Shown in pieces: positions 41,735 to 50,740 of a stretch of 64,000 bases of DNA (its first letter is position 1; the number at the start of each line of letters is the position of its first letter). Source of the stretch: Croceibacterium_B sp963811255 (lineage in GTDB: Bacteria; Pseudomonadota; Alphaproteobacteria; Sphingomonadales; Sphingomonadaceae); contig CAWEQI010000004.1 of assembly GCA_963811255.1 (NCBI GenBank), forward strand, positions 62,001 through 126,000, given 5' to 3'. Under the pieces are notes generated by a model, which had not been told where the DNA came from, did not search any database, and saw nothing but the letters and a program-made list of their open reading frames with translations. Made by a program: the position numbers and the translations under genes.

Positions 41735-43293
41735 GCCTTGCGCTCCCCGGCGTAGTTGGTGGGCCAGATGCCGCTTTTCCCCGGCGAAAGGATGCCGTTC
41801 GGGTCGAGCGCGTTCTTGACCTTCTCGTTGAGCTTTCTCAGCGCGTGGCCGTTCCAGTCGTAGGTGTCGGCGACCAGGTCCATGTAATCGAGATGCGTGC
41901 GGTATTCGCCGTAGCCTTGCGCCTTGGCGTCGGCCACCAGCGCGCGGAAGAACGGATCGATCCGCGCCATCATTTTCGGGTCGTCCTTGTTGAAGATCAT
42001 CGCGTTGACGTTGATCAGGTGGCGCTCGCCGAAGGCGAAGCTGCCCTGGTAGTCCATGCCGTATTCCTTGTAGCGGGCGTAAGTCCGCTTGAACTGCGCC
42101 AGCGCGGCGCTGCCGTCCTGCGGCAGCAGGGGCGAAAAGCCGATGTGCCCGCCCTGCCCGCCATACCAGTTGACGCTCTGCATCGGGAAGGTCGCCGGCG
42201 TGCCGGTGAACGGCGTATACTCGATCGGCTGCCCTTTCACCCAGCTGGTCGGCTTGATCGACAGCGGGCCGATGTCGGTCATCGCCTTTTCGAGCACCCT
42301 GTAGGCCGCCTTGTTGATCTCCTCGCGGCCGTAGAGCCTGAGCGAAACGCCCCACCAGCCGATGCCGAACTTCTTGCGGATCGCGTCGATGACGCTGTCG
42401 TCGAGCGCGCCGGGCTTGTCTGTCCAGTCGGTTCGCCGGGTGAGCACCGCGGCGGCGCGCAGCCAGTTGCCGATGGTCGGGTTTTGCCGCAGCAGCCCCT
42501 CGCGCCTCAGCGGCCCGATGGTGTCGACCATCGCCTTCAAATCCTCGGGCTTGTCGAACTCGACGTCCATGCCCATCAGGCTCTCGGGCTCGGACATCAG
42601 CCACATGTTGGCCTTGGTCACGATGCCGAAGTTCGACTGCACGAACAGCTGGTCCCACGCCGGGCCGTAGCCGAACGGATAGAGTCCCCAGGTCGGCGCA
42701 TTGGAAAACGCGCCCATGCCGGTGCGGACCACCTCGCCGGTCGGCAGCACCACCTCGAGGCCGCACAGGTTCTTGGTGTTCTCGCCATAGGGCGTGTAGC
42801 CGACCCCGCGGTCGAGCGCGTTGCCGATCACCGAGCCCCAAGAGTTCGCCGGGGTCGAGAGCCAGTAGGGCAGCTTGTGCTGCTGGATGTAGTCGTAAAG
42901 GTCGTAGAACCCCACGCCGGGCTCGACCGTGACCACGCCGTTGGCCTCGTCGAACTCGATCTTCTTCATCCGCGACAGGTCGAGCACCACGCTGCCGGAA
43001 AGCTCGGGCGCGGTGCCGCCGTAGCCGAGGTTCTTGCCCCGGCTCCACGCCCACAGCGGCAGGCGGAACTGGTTGGCGATCCTGACCGCCGCCTGCACTT
43101 CCTCGACGCTGGTGGGCGCGATTGCCCCGGAGGGATGGTGCCGCGCATCGTCGACCGCGAACTTGTCGCGATAGCTGACCCGGTCGACATCGGTGAAGAA
43201 CACCTTGTCGGCGCCAAGCGCGGCCTCGAACGCCTTCTGCGCCTGGCCCATCTTGGCCGCGGTGAAGCTGGGTGGAAGGGGTATGTCTGCCAT
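41731..43293 (-). CDS. VAO / 4-cresol dehydrogenase-type flavoprotein (alkylphenol oxidising)
   Basis: A 520-residue FAD enzyme of the vanillyl-alcohol oxidase family. The PP-loop FAD domain runs from about 40 to 240 (PTSVEEVQAAVRIA, WSRGKNLGYGG, ALDRGVGYTPYGENTKN, SNFGIVTKA). The substrate domain has GGHIGFSPLLP near residue 381; H383 is the likely covalent FAD attachment residue, as in VAO. It would oxidise or hydroxylate a para-alkylphenol such as a cresol, eugenol or vanillyl alcohol. A separate cytochrome gene overlaps its stop, so the enzyme is a dehydrogenase rather than an oxidase. No signal peptide is visible, as in PchF-type subunits that rely on their partner for export. Confidence 0.92.
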   Translation of the reverse strand: MADIPLPPSFTAAKMGQAQKAFEAALGADKVFFTDVDRVSYRDKFAVDDARHHPSGAIAPTSVEEVQAAVRIANQFRLPLWAWSRGKNLGYGGTAPELSGSVVLDLSRMKKIEFDEANGVVTVEPGVGFYDLYDYIQQHKLPYWLSTPANSWGSVIGNALDRGVGYTPYGENTKNLCGLEVVLPTGEVVRTGMGAFSNAPTWGLYPFGYGPAWDQLFVQSNFGIVTKANMWLMSEPESLMGMDVEFDKPEDLKAMVDTIGPLRREGLLRQNPTIGNWLRAAAVLTRRTDWTDKPGALDDSVIDAIRKKFGIGWWGVSLRLYGREEINKAAYRVLEKAMTDIGPLSIKPTSWVKGQPIEYTPFTGTPATFPMQSVNWYGGQGGHIGFSPLLPQDGSAALAQFKRTYARYKEYGMDYQGSFAFGERHLINVNAMIFNKDDPKMMARIDPFFRALVADAKAQGYGEYRTHLDYMDLVADTYDWNGHALRKLNEKVKNALDPNGILSPGKSGIWPTNYAGERKA

Positions 43294-43348
43294 TCTGTGC
43301 TCGCTCTAGTGTCCTTCTGTGCGCCTGCTAGGGTCCTTTGTGCACACC

Positions 43349-44113
43349 CTAGCCCGAAGCCCATTGGGTCCGTGCCGGAGGGCGGGCGCCCGCATCCAGC
43401 CGCACGACTTCACCGTTGATCAGCGGTGTGCGGATGAGGAATTCGGCGACCGCGGCGTATTCGTCGGCGGTCCCGGCGCGCTTGGGAAACTCGTTGTCCT
43501 TCAACAGCTCGTCGACGAAGTCCGGCGGCAACATCGCCACCATCGGGGTGTCCATGAACCCCGGTGCGACGGCGTTCACCCGGATCGCGTGATGCGACAA
43601 ATCGCGCGCCCAGACCAGGGTTAGCGCTGCCAGCGCGGCCTTGGCCGCGGTGTAGGCGCCCATGCCTTCCTGGCCCTCGAAGCTGGCGATGGAACAAGTG
43701 TTGACGATCACCCCGCGCTCGCCGTCGGGGCCGAACGGGCGGTTGGATATCATCCGGTGCGAAACGTAAGCGGCGACTTGCGTGGCGCCGGTCAGATTGA
43801 CCGCGATGACCTTGCGGAACTGATCCATGTCCGCCGGACCCTCCGGCGTGGCAAGCGCGCCGAGCCCGCCGATTCCGGCGTTGTTGAGCAGGATGTGAAT
43901 CTCGCCGTAGCGCTCGGCGACTTGCGCCACCGCCGCCTTGACCGAAGCTTCGTCGCTCACGTCGCAGGCGATGAAATCGGCGCCCGCCGGCGGTTTGCCG
44001 GCGCAATCGAGCGAAACGACGCTCGCGCCGGCCCGCAGCAGCCGGTGCACGCCGCCTTCGCCGAGGCCCGAATTTCCGCCGGTGACGACGGCCAGCTTGC
44101 CGCTCGGATCCAC
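43349..44113 (-). CDS. Short-chain dehydrogenase/reductase (classical)
   Basis: A 254-residue SDR with a complete active site: cofactor TGGNSGLG, structural NNAG, catalytic Ser in CSIASFEGQ and Tyr-Lys in GAYTAAKAAL. VSLDCAG after the second strand suggests NAD preference. The start is taken as GTG 44113 with GGGAGAGG upstream; in-frame starts at 44140-44143 would add ten residues. It diverges from the DUF8021-like gene, with the operator at 44157-44168 exactly midway. The likely role is oxidation of a secondary or benzylic alcohol; the substrate is unknown. Confidence 0.9.
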   Translation of the reverse strand: MDPSGKLAVVTGGNSGLGEGGVHRLLRAGASVVSLDCAGKPPAGADFIACDVSDEASVKAAVAQVAERYGEIHILLNNAGIGGLGALATPEGPADMDQFRKVIAVNLTGATQVAAYVSHRMISNRPFGPDGERGVIVNTCSIASFEGQEGMGAYTAAKAALAALTLVWARDLSHHAIRVNAVAPGFMDTPMVAMLPPDFVDELLKDNEFPKRAGTADEYAAVAEFLIRTPLINGEVVRLDAGARPPARTQWASG

Positions 44114-44156
44114 TATCCTCTCCCGCCGCCCAAAAACCATCAAGCGCCAGCGACTT

Positions 44157-44168
44157 TAACGCTCGTTA
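44157..44168. promoter_or_regulatory. Palindromic operator TAAC-N4-GTTA, copy 2
   Basis: TAACGCTCGTTA is a perfect 12-base palindrome except for the central pair context, 44 bases from each divergent start (44113 minus, 44212 plus). It is identical to copy 4 at 57558. Confidence 0.75.
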
Positions 44169-44211
44169 CTTTTCCGGTAGCACCGGCGCGAGTCAAGCCA
44201 AGGGGAGAGAT

Positions 44212-45072
44212 TTGGCCACCCGCAGCGATCTTTATGCCGCGCTCGATCGCTATCTTGCGGCGCTTCTGGCACGCGATCCCGCGCGGCTCGAGTGGGCGGA
44301 TGACGCGCTGGTGACGGAGAACAACGTCGCGCTCGAACCGGGCGACGGGCTGTGGGGTACGATCACCGAGCAAGGCCCGTACGATTTGCGCTTCGCCGAT
44401 GTCGAGACGGGCCAGGTCGCGCTGTTCACCACGGTGACCGAAACTCGCGACAGTTCGGCCGCGTGCATCCGTTTGGGGCTGCTCGGCGACGTCGTCGCCG
44501 AAGTCGAGACGATCGTCGTTCGCCAGGCCGACGAGGCGCTGGTGTTTCCCGATCCGAAGTTCGAGACCAAGCCGGTGATGGAAGAGATCGTGCCGGAAAC
44601 CGAACGCTCCCTGCCGGTCGAGATGATGGCCTTGGCCGACGGCTATTTCTCGACCCTCGAACGCAACGACGGCACCATCCGCACCCGCTTCCATCCCGGC
44701 TGCAACCGGGTCGAGAACGGCGTGCAGACGACCAACAATCCGGGCTTCTTCGTTCCGGTTGCCGGCCTTCCCTGCGAGGAGCAGTTCCGCCTCGGCAACT
44801 ATCGCTACGACGACCGCCTGCGCGGCCGCCGCTATCCACTCATCGACGAAGAACGGGGCATCGTCCTCGCCCACGGCTTCATCGATCATTGCGGCCGCCT
44901 GGGAGACTATCAGCTGACCGACGGCACCCCGGTGGCCAGCCCGATCCGCCGCCCGCACACGTTCTACCTGTCCGAAGCGTTCAAGATCAGGCAGGGGGCA
45001 ATCGAGCAGATCGAGGCGAACTTCATCACCGTCCCCTATCACATGCCCAGCCCGTGGGACGCGCGCGGATGA
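44212..45072 (+). CDS. DUF8021-like / NTF2-type protein of unknown function
   Basis: A 286-residue protein. The first 120 residues look NTF2-like (SDLYAALDRYLAALLARDP, then ALVTENNVALEPGDGLWGTI and VALFTTVTE). The rest (ALADGYFSTLERNDGTIRTRFHPGCNRVENG to YLSEAFKIRQGAIEQIEA) resembles a second, related half. I believe this is the DUF8021 family, seen beside steroid and aromatic genes in sphingomonads. TTG 44212 has AGGGGAGAGA upstream. Its stop overlaps the MFS start (ATGA), so the two are co-translated and probably act on the same compound. Confidence 0.8.
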   Translation: MATRSDLYAALDRYLAALLARDPARLEWADDALVTENNVALEPGDGLWGTITEQGPYDLRFADVETGQVALFTTVTETRDSSAACIRLGLLGDVVAEVETIVVRQADEALVFPDPKFETKPVMEEIVPETERSLPVEMMALADGYFSTLERNDGTIRTRFHPGCNRVENGVQTTNNPGFFVPVAGLPCEEQFRLGNYRYDDRLRGRRYPLIDEERGIVLAHGFIDHCGRLGDYQLTDGTPVASPIRRPHTFYLSEAFKIRQGAIEQIEANFITVPYHMPSPWDARG

Positions 45073-46286
45073 CCGGCCCCCGCCGCATCGTCGCGCTGGT
45101 GCTGCTCGCCTGCGTGTTCGTGATGGAGGGCTACGATCTCAACGCGATGGCCCTTGCCGTGCCGCGGCTGAAGGACGCGCTCGGGCTGGAGCCGACATCG
45201 TTCGGCTGGGTGTTCTCCGCCCTGCTGGTCGGGATCGGCGTCGGCGGCGCGACGCTGGCGCCGCTCGGCGATCGGATCGGGCGGCGGCCGCTGATCGTGT
45301 TCGGCTGCCTCGGGGTGGCGCTGTCGACGCTCGCCACGTCGCTTTCGGCGACCATTCCCGCATTCCTCGTCTGGCGCTTTCTTACCGGTTTCGCACTCGG
45401 CGCCTGCCTGCCCAATGTCAGCGCGCTTTCCGCCGAACTGGCGCCCGAGCGGCTGCGGGCGACGCTGATGTCGGTGGTTTCCGCGGGCATCCCCCTAGGT
45501 CTCGCCGCAGCCGGGCTGTTGACCCCGGCGGTGGTCGCTGCCGGCGGCTGGCAGGGATTGTTCGTCGTCCCCGGCCTCTTCGCCGCCCTGCTCGCCCTCC
45601 TGCTCGGCTTCATTCTAGCGGGCGGTGTGCCGGAGCCCTTGCCCGGAGCGCCGGTCAAATCGAAAATGCCGCAGATGGAGCTGTTCCGCGCGCCCTGGCT
45701 GCTACCGTTCGCGGTCGTCGCCGCGGCGCTGGCGCTGAACGCAATGAACCTTTACTTCCTCAACTCCTGGGTTCCGACCGTGCTTCCGCTGGCCGGATTC
45801 TCGCTCGACGCGGCGGCGCGGGTCGCCGGCGAGGTGCAACTTGCCGGACTTGTCTTGGGCATTCTCGTCAGCCTCCTAATCGACCGGTGGCGGCCCGGTC
45901 CGACGCTGGTCGGCGCCTTCGGTCTGATGGCGGTCTGCTTCCTGGCGATCGGCGCCACCGCCCCCGATCCGACCCGCTGGACGCTGCTGCTGATGGTCGG
46001 CGTCGGCGGGGCATCCGCCGGGGGCATGGCGCTGCCGGCGCTATGTGCATACCTGTTTCCGCCGCGGCTGCTGTCCTCCGCGGTGGGCATGGGCATCCTG
46101 GTCGGCCGCATCGGCGCCATCCTCGGCCCGCCGCTCGGCGAGGCGCTGCTGAGCCGCGACGTGGCCCCGAACCTGTTCCTCGCCGCCGCCGCCGGGCCCG
46201 CCGCGCTGTGTGCGCTGGTCAGCCTCGCCGTCCCCGCCGCGCTGGCGGTACGCAAGCGGCAGGAACTCGCCCCCGCTACGGCCTGA
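45069..46286 (+). CDS. Major facilitator superfamily transporter, aromatic-acid/H+ symporter type
   Basis: A 405-residue carrier with twelve membrane segments. The N-terminal VMEGYDLNAMALAVPRL and LAPLGDRIGRRPLIVFG (the DRxGRR loop 2-3 motif) mark the AAHS branch, like PcaK and VanK, which import protonated aromatic acids. The gene starts inside the preceding stop codon. It probably imports a substrate for this gene cluster. The first segment's acidic residue (MEGYD) is the usual proton-coupling site. Confidence 0.92.
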   Translation: MTGPRRIVALVLLACVFVMEGYDLNAMALAVPRLKDALGLEPTSFGWVFSALLVGIGVGGATLAPLGDRIGRRPLIVFGCLGVALSTLATSLSATIPAFLVWRFLTGFALGACLPNVSALSAELAPERLRATLMSVVSAGIPLGLAAAGLLTPAVVAAGGWQGLFVVPGLFAALLALLLGFILAGGVPEPLPGAPVKSKMPQMELFRAPWLLPFAVVAAALALNAMNLYFLNSWVPTVLPLAGFSLDAAARVAGEVQLAGLVLGILVSLLIDRWRPGPTLVGAFGLMAVCFLAIGATAPDPTRWTLLLMVGVGGASAGGMALPALCAYLFPPRLLSSAVGMGILVGRIGAILGPPLGEALLSRDVAPNLFLAAAAGPAALCALVSLAVPAALAVRKRQELAPATA

Positions 46287-46707
46287 AGTCGAGCCCGCCG
46301 ATCCGCTCGGCGAAGCGCCAGCCGTCTTCGGTCAGCACCATGAGATCGCGGAAGGTGCCGACGATCGGCGAATCGGCGTTCATCGCCGGCAGCTCGCCGC
46401 GGGTTGCCGGGTCGCCCTGGTAAAGCACGATCACGCTGAACGCGCGCGCCGTCGCGGGGCCTTCCACGTCGACCACCGTATTAGCAATCACGTGCCGCTG
46501 GGCGCGCGGCGGGCGGGCGCGGAAGCTGGCCAGGATCGACGCGCGGCCGACGATGAACTCATCCGGATTGCTTGGCCGGGCGAAGCGCGCGTCTTCGGTG
46601 TAGAGATCGGCGACCGCTTCCCAGTCCTGTGCGTCGTTCAAGTTGACATAGCGCCGGATCAGCCGCTCGCAGTCGTGCTCGATCGCGTGGCGCTCGTCGC
46701 GGTCCAT
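46276..46707 (-). CDS. SnoaL-like / NTF2-fold protein
   Basis: A 143-residue NTF2-like protein: CERLIRRYVNLNDAQDWEAVADLYTEDARF, then RASILASFRARPPRAQRHVIANTVVDV and GWRFAERIGGLDFRP. (The first run is cited as the SnoaL_4 entry helix, residues 13-42.) It starts one base after the MarR gene stop, so the two form an operon. It overlaps the end of the MFS gene by 11 bases on the other strand. The reaction is unknown. Confidence 0.87.
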   Translation of the reverse strand: MDRDERHAIEHDCERLIRRYVNLNDAQDWEAVADLYTEDARFARPSNPDEFIVGRASILASFRARPPRAQRHVIANTVVDVEGPATARAFSVIVLYQGDPATRGELPAMNADSPIVGTFRDLMVLTEDGWRFAERIGGLDFRP

Positions 46708-46708
46708 C

Positions 46709-47257
46709 TCAGTCGCCCTCGGACTCGGAAGCAGGACGCGTGCGCTCGAGGAACAGCGAGCGGCCCTTCTCGTCGGTCGCCTCGAGCCGGGCGATCAGCT
46801 TGCTCGCGAGTTCGTCGAGCTTGGCCTGGTCGGCCTCGCTCAGGCCGCCGAGCAAGTAGTCAGCCACCGCCTGCGTCTGCGGGCGCATCAGCTCGTAGAG
46901 GCGGCGCCCCTCCGGCGTCAGCTTGAGGACCTTGCGCCGGCGGTTGTGCGGATCGGGCTCGATGGTGATGCGCCCGTGCCGCTCGAGCGTCTGCACCGCG
47001 CGGCTGACGCTCATTGCGTTGACGCCGGTGTGCTCGGCCAATTCGTGGCTGGCGCTCGCCCCCAGGCGGCCGATCGCCATCAGCAGGCGAAATTCGTTCA
47101 GGCTGACGTTGTGGCGATGCGACAGGTGAGTCGAGAACGGCGCCATCAGCCGGTTGTTGAGCTTCAGCAGCCGATGCAGCGTGCCGACGCGTCCGGTCGG
47201 TTCGCTGACCTTCAGTTGCCGCTCGTCGATCTTTTCGTGCCGTCCCAAGGTCCCCAC
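46709..47257 (-). CDS. MarR family transcriptional regulator
   Basis: A 182-residue MarR regulator. The winged helix runs LNEFRLLMAIGRLGASASHE, TGVNAMSVSRAVQTLERHG (recognition helix) and IEPDPHNRRRKVLKLTPEG (wing), with long dimerisation helices at both ends. MarR proteins bind short palindromes and let go when a phenolic ligand binds. One TAAC-N4-GTTA palindrome lies 44 bases upstream of this gene, in the divergent promoter shared with the lignostilbene dioxygenase. That makes this protein the best candidate for all four operator copies. The start is GTG 47257, or TTG 47248, which has better ribosome-site spacing. Confidence 0.92.
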   Translation of the reverse strand: MGTLGRHEKIDERQLKVSEPTGRVGTLHRLLKLNNRLMAPFSTHLSHRHNVSLNEFRLLMAIGRLGASASHELAEHTGVNAMSVSRAVQTLERHGRITIEPDPHNRRRKVLKLTPEGRRLYELMRPQTQAVADYLLGGLSEADQAKLDELASKLIARLEATDEKGRSLFLERTRPASESEGD

Positions 47258-47300
47258 CTTCCCAATTGCGCCCGGTCAAAGCGCTCCCTTGTCACGACTG

Positions 47301-47312
47301 TAACAGGCGTTA
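47301..47312. promoter_or_regulatory. Palindromic operator TAAC-N4-GTTA, copy 3
   Basis: TAACAGGCGTTA lies between the MarR gene (start 47257, 44 bases away) and the lignostilbene dioxygenase (start 47370, 58 bases away). The outer halves match the other copies; the centre differs. It is followed by CGGTT, as in copy 1. Confidence 0.7.
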
Positions 47313-47369
47313 CGGTTCCAAGCCAAGAATCAATGGGAGACTCTCCCGGCTTAGAGGAGATTGAAGGCC

Positions 47370-48860
47370 ATGGGCGCCTTTCCGCAGACCATCCACTTCA
47401 TCGGCAGCAACACCCCGCGGCGGACCGAGATCTCGAAACGCAACCTCGAGATCGAGGGCGAAATCCCCGCCGAGGTCGAAGGCGCGTTCTTCCGCGCGGT
47501 ACCCGACAACGCGCACGCGCCGATGTTCGAGGACGACATCGCGCTCAACGCCGACGGGATGATCGCCCGCTTCAATTTCGAGAACGGCGCCGCCGATTTC
47601 GACATCAGGTATGTCGAAACGGACCGCTACAAGGCCGAGAAGAAGGCGCGCCGAGCGCTGTTCGGCCGCTACCGCAACCCGTTCACCGACGATCCGAGCG
47701 TCAAGGGCGTGGACCGGACCGTCTCCAACACCACGCCCGTATGGCACGCCGGCCGGCTGTTTATGACCAAGGAGGACGGGCTCGGCTACGAGATCAACCC
47801 GCACACGCTCGAGACCGTCGGCAAATGGGATTATTACGGCGCGCTCAAGTCGGAGACCTTCACCGCCCACCCGCGGATCGATCCCGGCACCGGCGAGATG
47901 TTTTTCTTCGGCTACGAGGCCGGTGGGCTGTGCAGCCTCGACGTCGCCTACGGGATTGCCGACAAGGACGGCAACCTGACATCGGAGCAGTGGTTCGAGC
48001 AGCCTTACTGCTCGACCATCCACGACTTCGTGATCACCGAGCGCTACGCCATCTTCCCGATCTTCCCGACGCTCGCCGACCTCGACCGGCTCAAGGCCGG
48101 CGGGGCGCACTGGGCGCACCACCAGGATCTGCCGAGCTGGGTCGGGATCATGCCGCGCTACGGCAAGGTGTCGGAGATGAAGTGGATCAAAGGGCCGATC
48201 GGCGTCTCGGTGTTCCACGAGGTCAATGCTTACGACGACGGCGAGCTGGTCCACATCGACCTATGCCTCACCGAAACAAACGCGTTCGCCTTCATGCGCG
48301 AGGCAGGCGGAATCGACAAGCCGCAGCAGGAGATCCAGGGCGCGTTGACCCGCTGGACGATCGACATGAGCAAGCCCGAGCCCACGATCCAGGAGCGGCC
48401 GCTCGGCCCGCCCGGCGACTTGCCGCGGCTGCCCGACGCCGACCAGGGGCGGCCCTACAACCACGCGTGGTACCTCAGTATGAACCCGCAGGGCGGGCCG
48501 CCGATGCCTGGCGGGCCGGTGGGTGTCAATTTCAACGCGCTGCTGAGGATCGAGGTCGGCAACGGCAAGATCGAGCTGATGGGCGTGCCCCCTGGCGCGG
48601 CGATCAGCGAGCCGGCGCACGTGCCCTCCAGAGAGCCCGGCCATGAAGGATGGCTGCTCAGCGTGGTCGACGTCCCCAACCATCCCGACCCGGCTCAGCA
48701 GGTCCCCGGCGACTACAGCTCCGAGCTGTGGATCGTGAACGCCGGCGATGTGGCCAAGGGGCCGGTGGCGCGGGTGAAGACCGGGCTCGCGTTGCGCAGC
48801 CAGGTCCACGGCACCTGGGTAAGCCGCGACAAGCTCGACGCGAGCAAACTCAAGGGCTGA
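47370..48860 (+). CDS. Lignostilbene-alpha,beta-dioxygenase (LsdA/NOV1 type)
   Basis: A 496-residue carotenoid-oxygenase-family enzyme that cleaves the central double bond of 4-hydroxystilbenes into two aldehydes. Counting from ATG 47370, Y101 (GRYRNPF) and K134 (FMTKED) fall at the numbers reported, as I recall, for the residues that hold the substrate phenol in NOV1 and LsdA. Candidate iron ligands are H167 (TAHPRIDP), H218 (TIHDF), H283 (VFHEVNAY) and the C-terminal His of QVHGTW. Residue 59 is Leu rather than Phe. The perfect numbering supports this start over the in-frame TTG 47361. It diverges from the MarR gene across an operator. Confidence 0.94.
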   Translation: MGAFPQTIHFIGSNTPRRTEISKRNLEIEGEIPAEVEGAFFRAVPDNAHAPMFEDDIALNADGMIARFNFENGAADFDIRYVETDRYKAEKKARRALFGRYRNPFTDDPSVKGVDRTVSNTTPVWHAGRLFMTKEDGLGYEINPHTLETVGKWDYYGALKSETFTAHPRIDPGTGEMFFFGYEAGGLCSLDVAYGIADKDGNLTSEQWFEQPYCSTIHDFVITERYAIFPIFPTLADLDRLKAGGAHWAHHQDLPSWVGIMPRYGKVSEMKWIKGPIGVSVFHEVNAYDDGELVHIDLCLTETNAFAFMREAGGIDKPQQEIQGALTRWTIDMSKPEPTIQERPLGPPGDLPRLPDADQGRPYNHAWYLSMNPQGGPPMPGGPVGVNFNALLRIEVGNGKIELMGVPPGAAISEPAHVPSREPGHEGWLLSVVDVPNHPDPAQQVPGDYSSELWIVNAGDVAKGPVARVKTGLALRSQVHGTWVSRDKLDASKLKG

Positions 48861-48888
48861 GCCGGCGACGGGGCCTCAGACCGGGCGC

Positions 48889-50535
48889 TTAGTTCCGGGC
48901 GTGTTTCCACGCCGGCCTGCCTTGCTTGCCGGCGAGGGCAGCCTTGCGGGCGTGCTGGACCTTGCGCTGCGGCGGCGGCGAGGCGTGACCCTGCCTTGAA
49001 GGGTGCCCGATGGCGTGGCGGAACTTTGCCGCTTTCGCTTGCTCGGCCCTGCGCCGACTTGCCTGCCGTGCTTGCGCTGCCTCTCGCGCCCTCGCCGCTC
49101 TTGCCAGCTTGGACTTCCGTTCAGCCGCCTTCGCCAGCTGCGCCTTGCGCTCGGCTGCCTGGCGCGCGTGTGCGGCCTGCTGCTTCTGCGCGGCCGCAAG
49201 GCGCGCTTGGCGAGCCTTTGCCGCCTTGGCCCGCGCGGCGGCCGCGTTGGCCAACTGCGCCTTGTGTACGGCCGCGGTCCGCGCGGCCCGTTGCTCGGCC
49301 GCCTTGGCCAGCTGCGCCTTGCGCTTGGCCGCCTGCCGGACCTGCCGGAGCACCACCTTCTGCCGCGCGACGCTGTTGACCTCGGCGACTTGGGCGCGAT
49401 GCTGCGCATTCTGCCGCACCTGCCGCTCGCGTGAGAGGCGAGCTTCGTCCTGTTGCTGCTGCTCGGCGAGTTGTTCCCGACGCTGCGCCAAATTGCGGGC
49501 GACTGTCTGTTGCTGCCGGTGCTGCGAGCGGACGATAGCCTCCCGCCGGGCCAGTTCGTTCTTATGCGCCCGCTCCCGTCGAATCTGCGCCACCTTCTGC
49601 AGCTGCGCGCGCCGCTCCGCATCGCTGTAGAGCCGCGGCGCGGGCGTGCGGAAGCCGACCTTCTGCCACCCGGCGAAGCGGGTCTCCGCCTGGCGCCTGA
49701 CGAGCGCCTCGCCCGCCCAGTCGCGCTGCAGGCGCGGGCCGTTCCCGGCGTCCCACCGCTGCCACGCCTGGCGCCGGCGCCGCGCTTCGTCCCACTGGCG
49801 CTGCTTGCGGGCAATCTCGTCACGGTGCCGCTGCCACAGCGAACCGGCCACGCCGAAGCGCCGCTCGCGATGGGCCGCCTGATACATCGCCTCGGCGCGG
49901 GCGAAATAGGTCTGCGCCGCGCGCCGCTGGCGGTCCGCCCGGCGAGCGTCGATGACGCGGCCCGAGCGGTCGTAGATCGTCACCAGCCGGTCGTCGCTGT
50001 AGCCGTAGCTGTAATAGGGATCGCTGATCAGGAACGGCCGGGCGCTGTCCGGCTGGTAATAATAGTAGCGATAACCGCCCGAAACCGGCTCGGCGTAGCG
50101 CAGATAGCGGTCGCCGGTCTCCCACGCCCACGGCTGCACGCCGTCGTAGCCGAAAGCGTAGTCGGGCGGCGCATCGCCGAGCATCCCGGCCAACGCCGCG
50201 GCCATCCCGAGCCATTGATAGTCGTCGGGCGCAGCATCGGGCGCGAACGAAGCGGGGCCGGCGCTTGGATAGTCGTACACCGGCGCGTCGCGATAGCTGC
50301 CGGAATAGGAGGCCCTCATCGGCAGTGCCTGCGGCAGCGGAGCGGAGCTGCCGAGAACCGCCGGATCGAGCGTAGCCAGGTCGTTCGTCGACCAGCCCGG
50401 CTGCGCCGCCGGAACGGCCACAGCGGTGCCGGCAGCGGAGGTCTGTTCGGCGTTGCGGGGCCCGCAAGCGGCGAGCGACACGGCAAGGCCGGTCAGGGCG
50501 GTGACGGCGAGAAGCCGCCGGACTGTGGCTTTCAT
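48889..50535 (-). CDS. Ala/Arg/Gln-rich coiled-coil lipoprotein
   Basis: A 548-residue lipoprotein. The signal ends VSLAACG (Cys near residue 21). Residues about 22-190 are Tyr- and Pro-rich (YSGSYRDAPVYDYPS, RYAEPVSGGYRYYYY). From about residue 200 to the end the protein is a highly basic alpha-helical array of Ala, Arg, Gln and Lys (AERKAQLAKAAERKSKLARA), finishing with a His/Arg/Lys tail. It could bind nucleic acid, peptidoglycan or acidic polymers in the envelope. ATG 50535 has AAGGAG upstream. No known family is recognised. Confidence 0.75.
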   Translation of the reverse strand: MKATVRRLLAVTALTGLAVSLAACGPRNAEQTSAAGTAVAVPAAQPGWSTNDLATLDPAVLGSSAPLPQALPMRASYSGSYRDAPVYDYPSAGPASFAPDAAPDDYQWLGMAAALAGMLGDAPPDYAFGYDGVQPWAWETGDRYLRYAEPVSGGYRYYYYQPDSARPFLISDPYYSYGYSDDRLVTIYDRSGRVIDARRADRQRRAAQTYFARAEAMYQAAHRERRFGVAGSLWQRHRDEIARKQRQWDEARRRRQAWQRWDAGNGPRLQRDWAGEALVRRQAETRFAGWQKVGFRTPAPRLYSDAERRAQLQKVAQIRRERAHKNELARREAIVRSQHRQQQTVARNLAQRREQLAEQQQQDEARLSRERQVRQNAQHRAQVAEVNSVARQKVVLRQVRQAAKRKAQLAKAAEQRAARTAAVHKAQLANAAAARAKAAKARQARLAAAQKQQAAHARQAAERKAQLAKAAERKSKLARAARAREAAQARQASRRRAEQAKAAKFRHAIGHPSRQGHASPPPQRKVQHARKAALAGKQGRPAWKHARN

Positions 50536-50740
50536 GGCGCCACTCTCCTTCACAAAATACCAAGGGCACGAGCCCATGTTGAGTTCCGTTATGAACCAGC
50601 CGAACTGAACTGGCCGTGGGCGCGCCGTTCATCGGTCAGACTTGTTTGCTGAACACAAAAAGGCGGCGGACCACTTGCGGCGAGAGTTGCATCCGGCGGC
50701 GACGAGTGCATACTCGGGCCGAAGAAAGGGGAGAGTTTCA

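Noticed and set aside
44352..45068. N-terminal extension of the MFS transporter
   Set aside because: The upstream open frame is a shadow of the DUF8021-like gene. The true start is the ATG at 45069 overlapping its stop.
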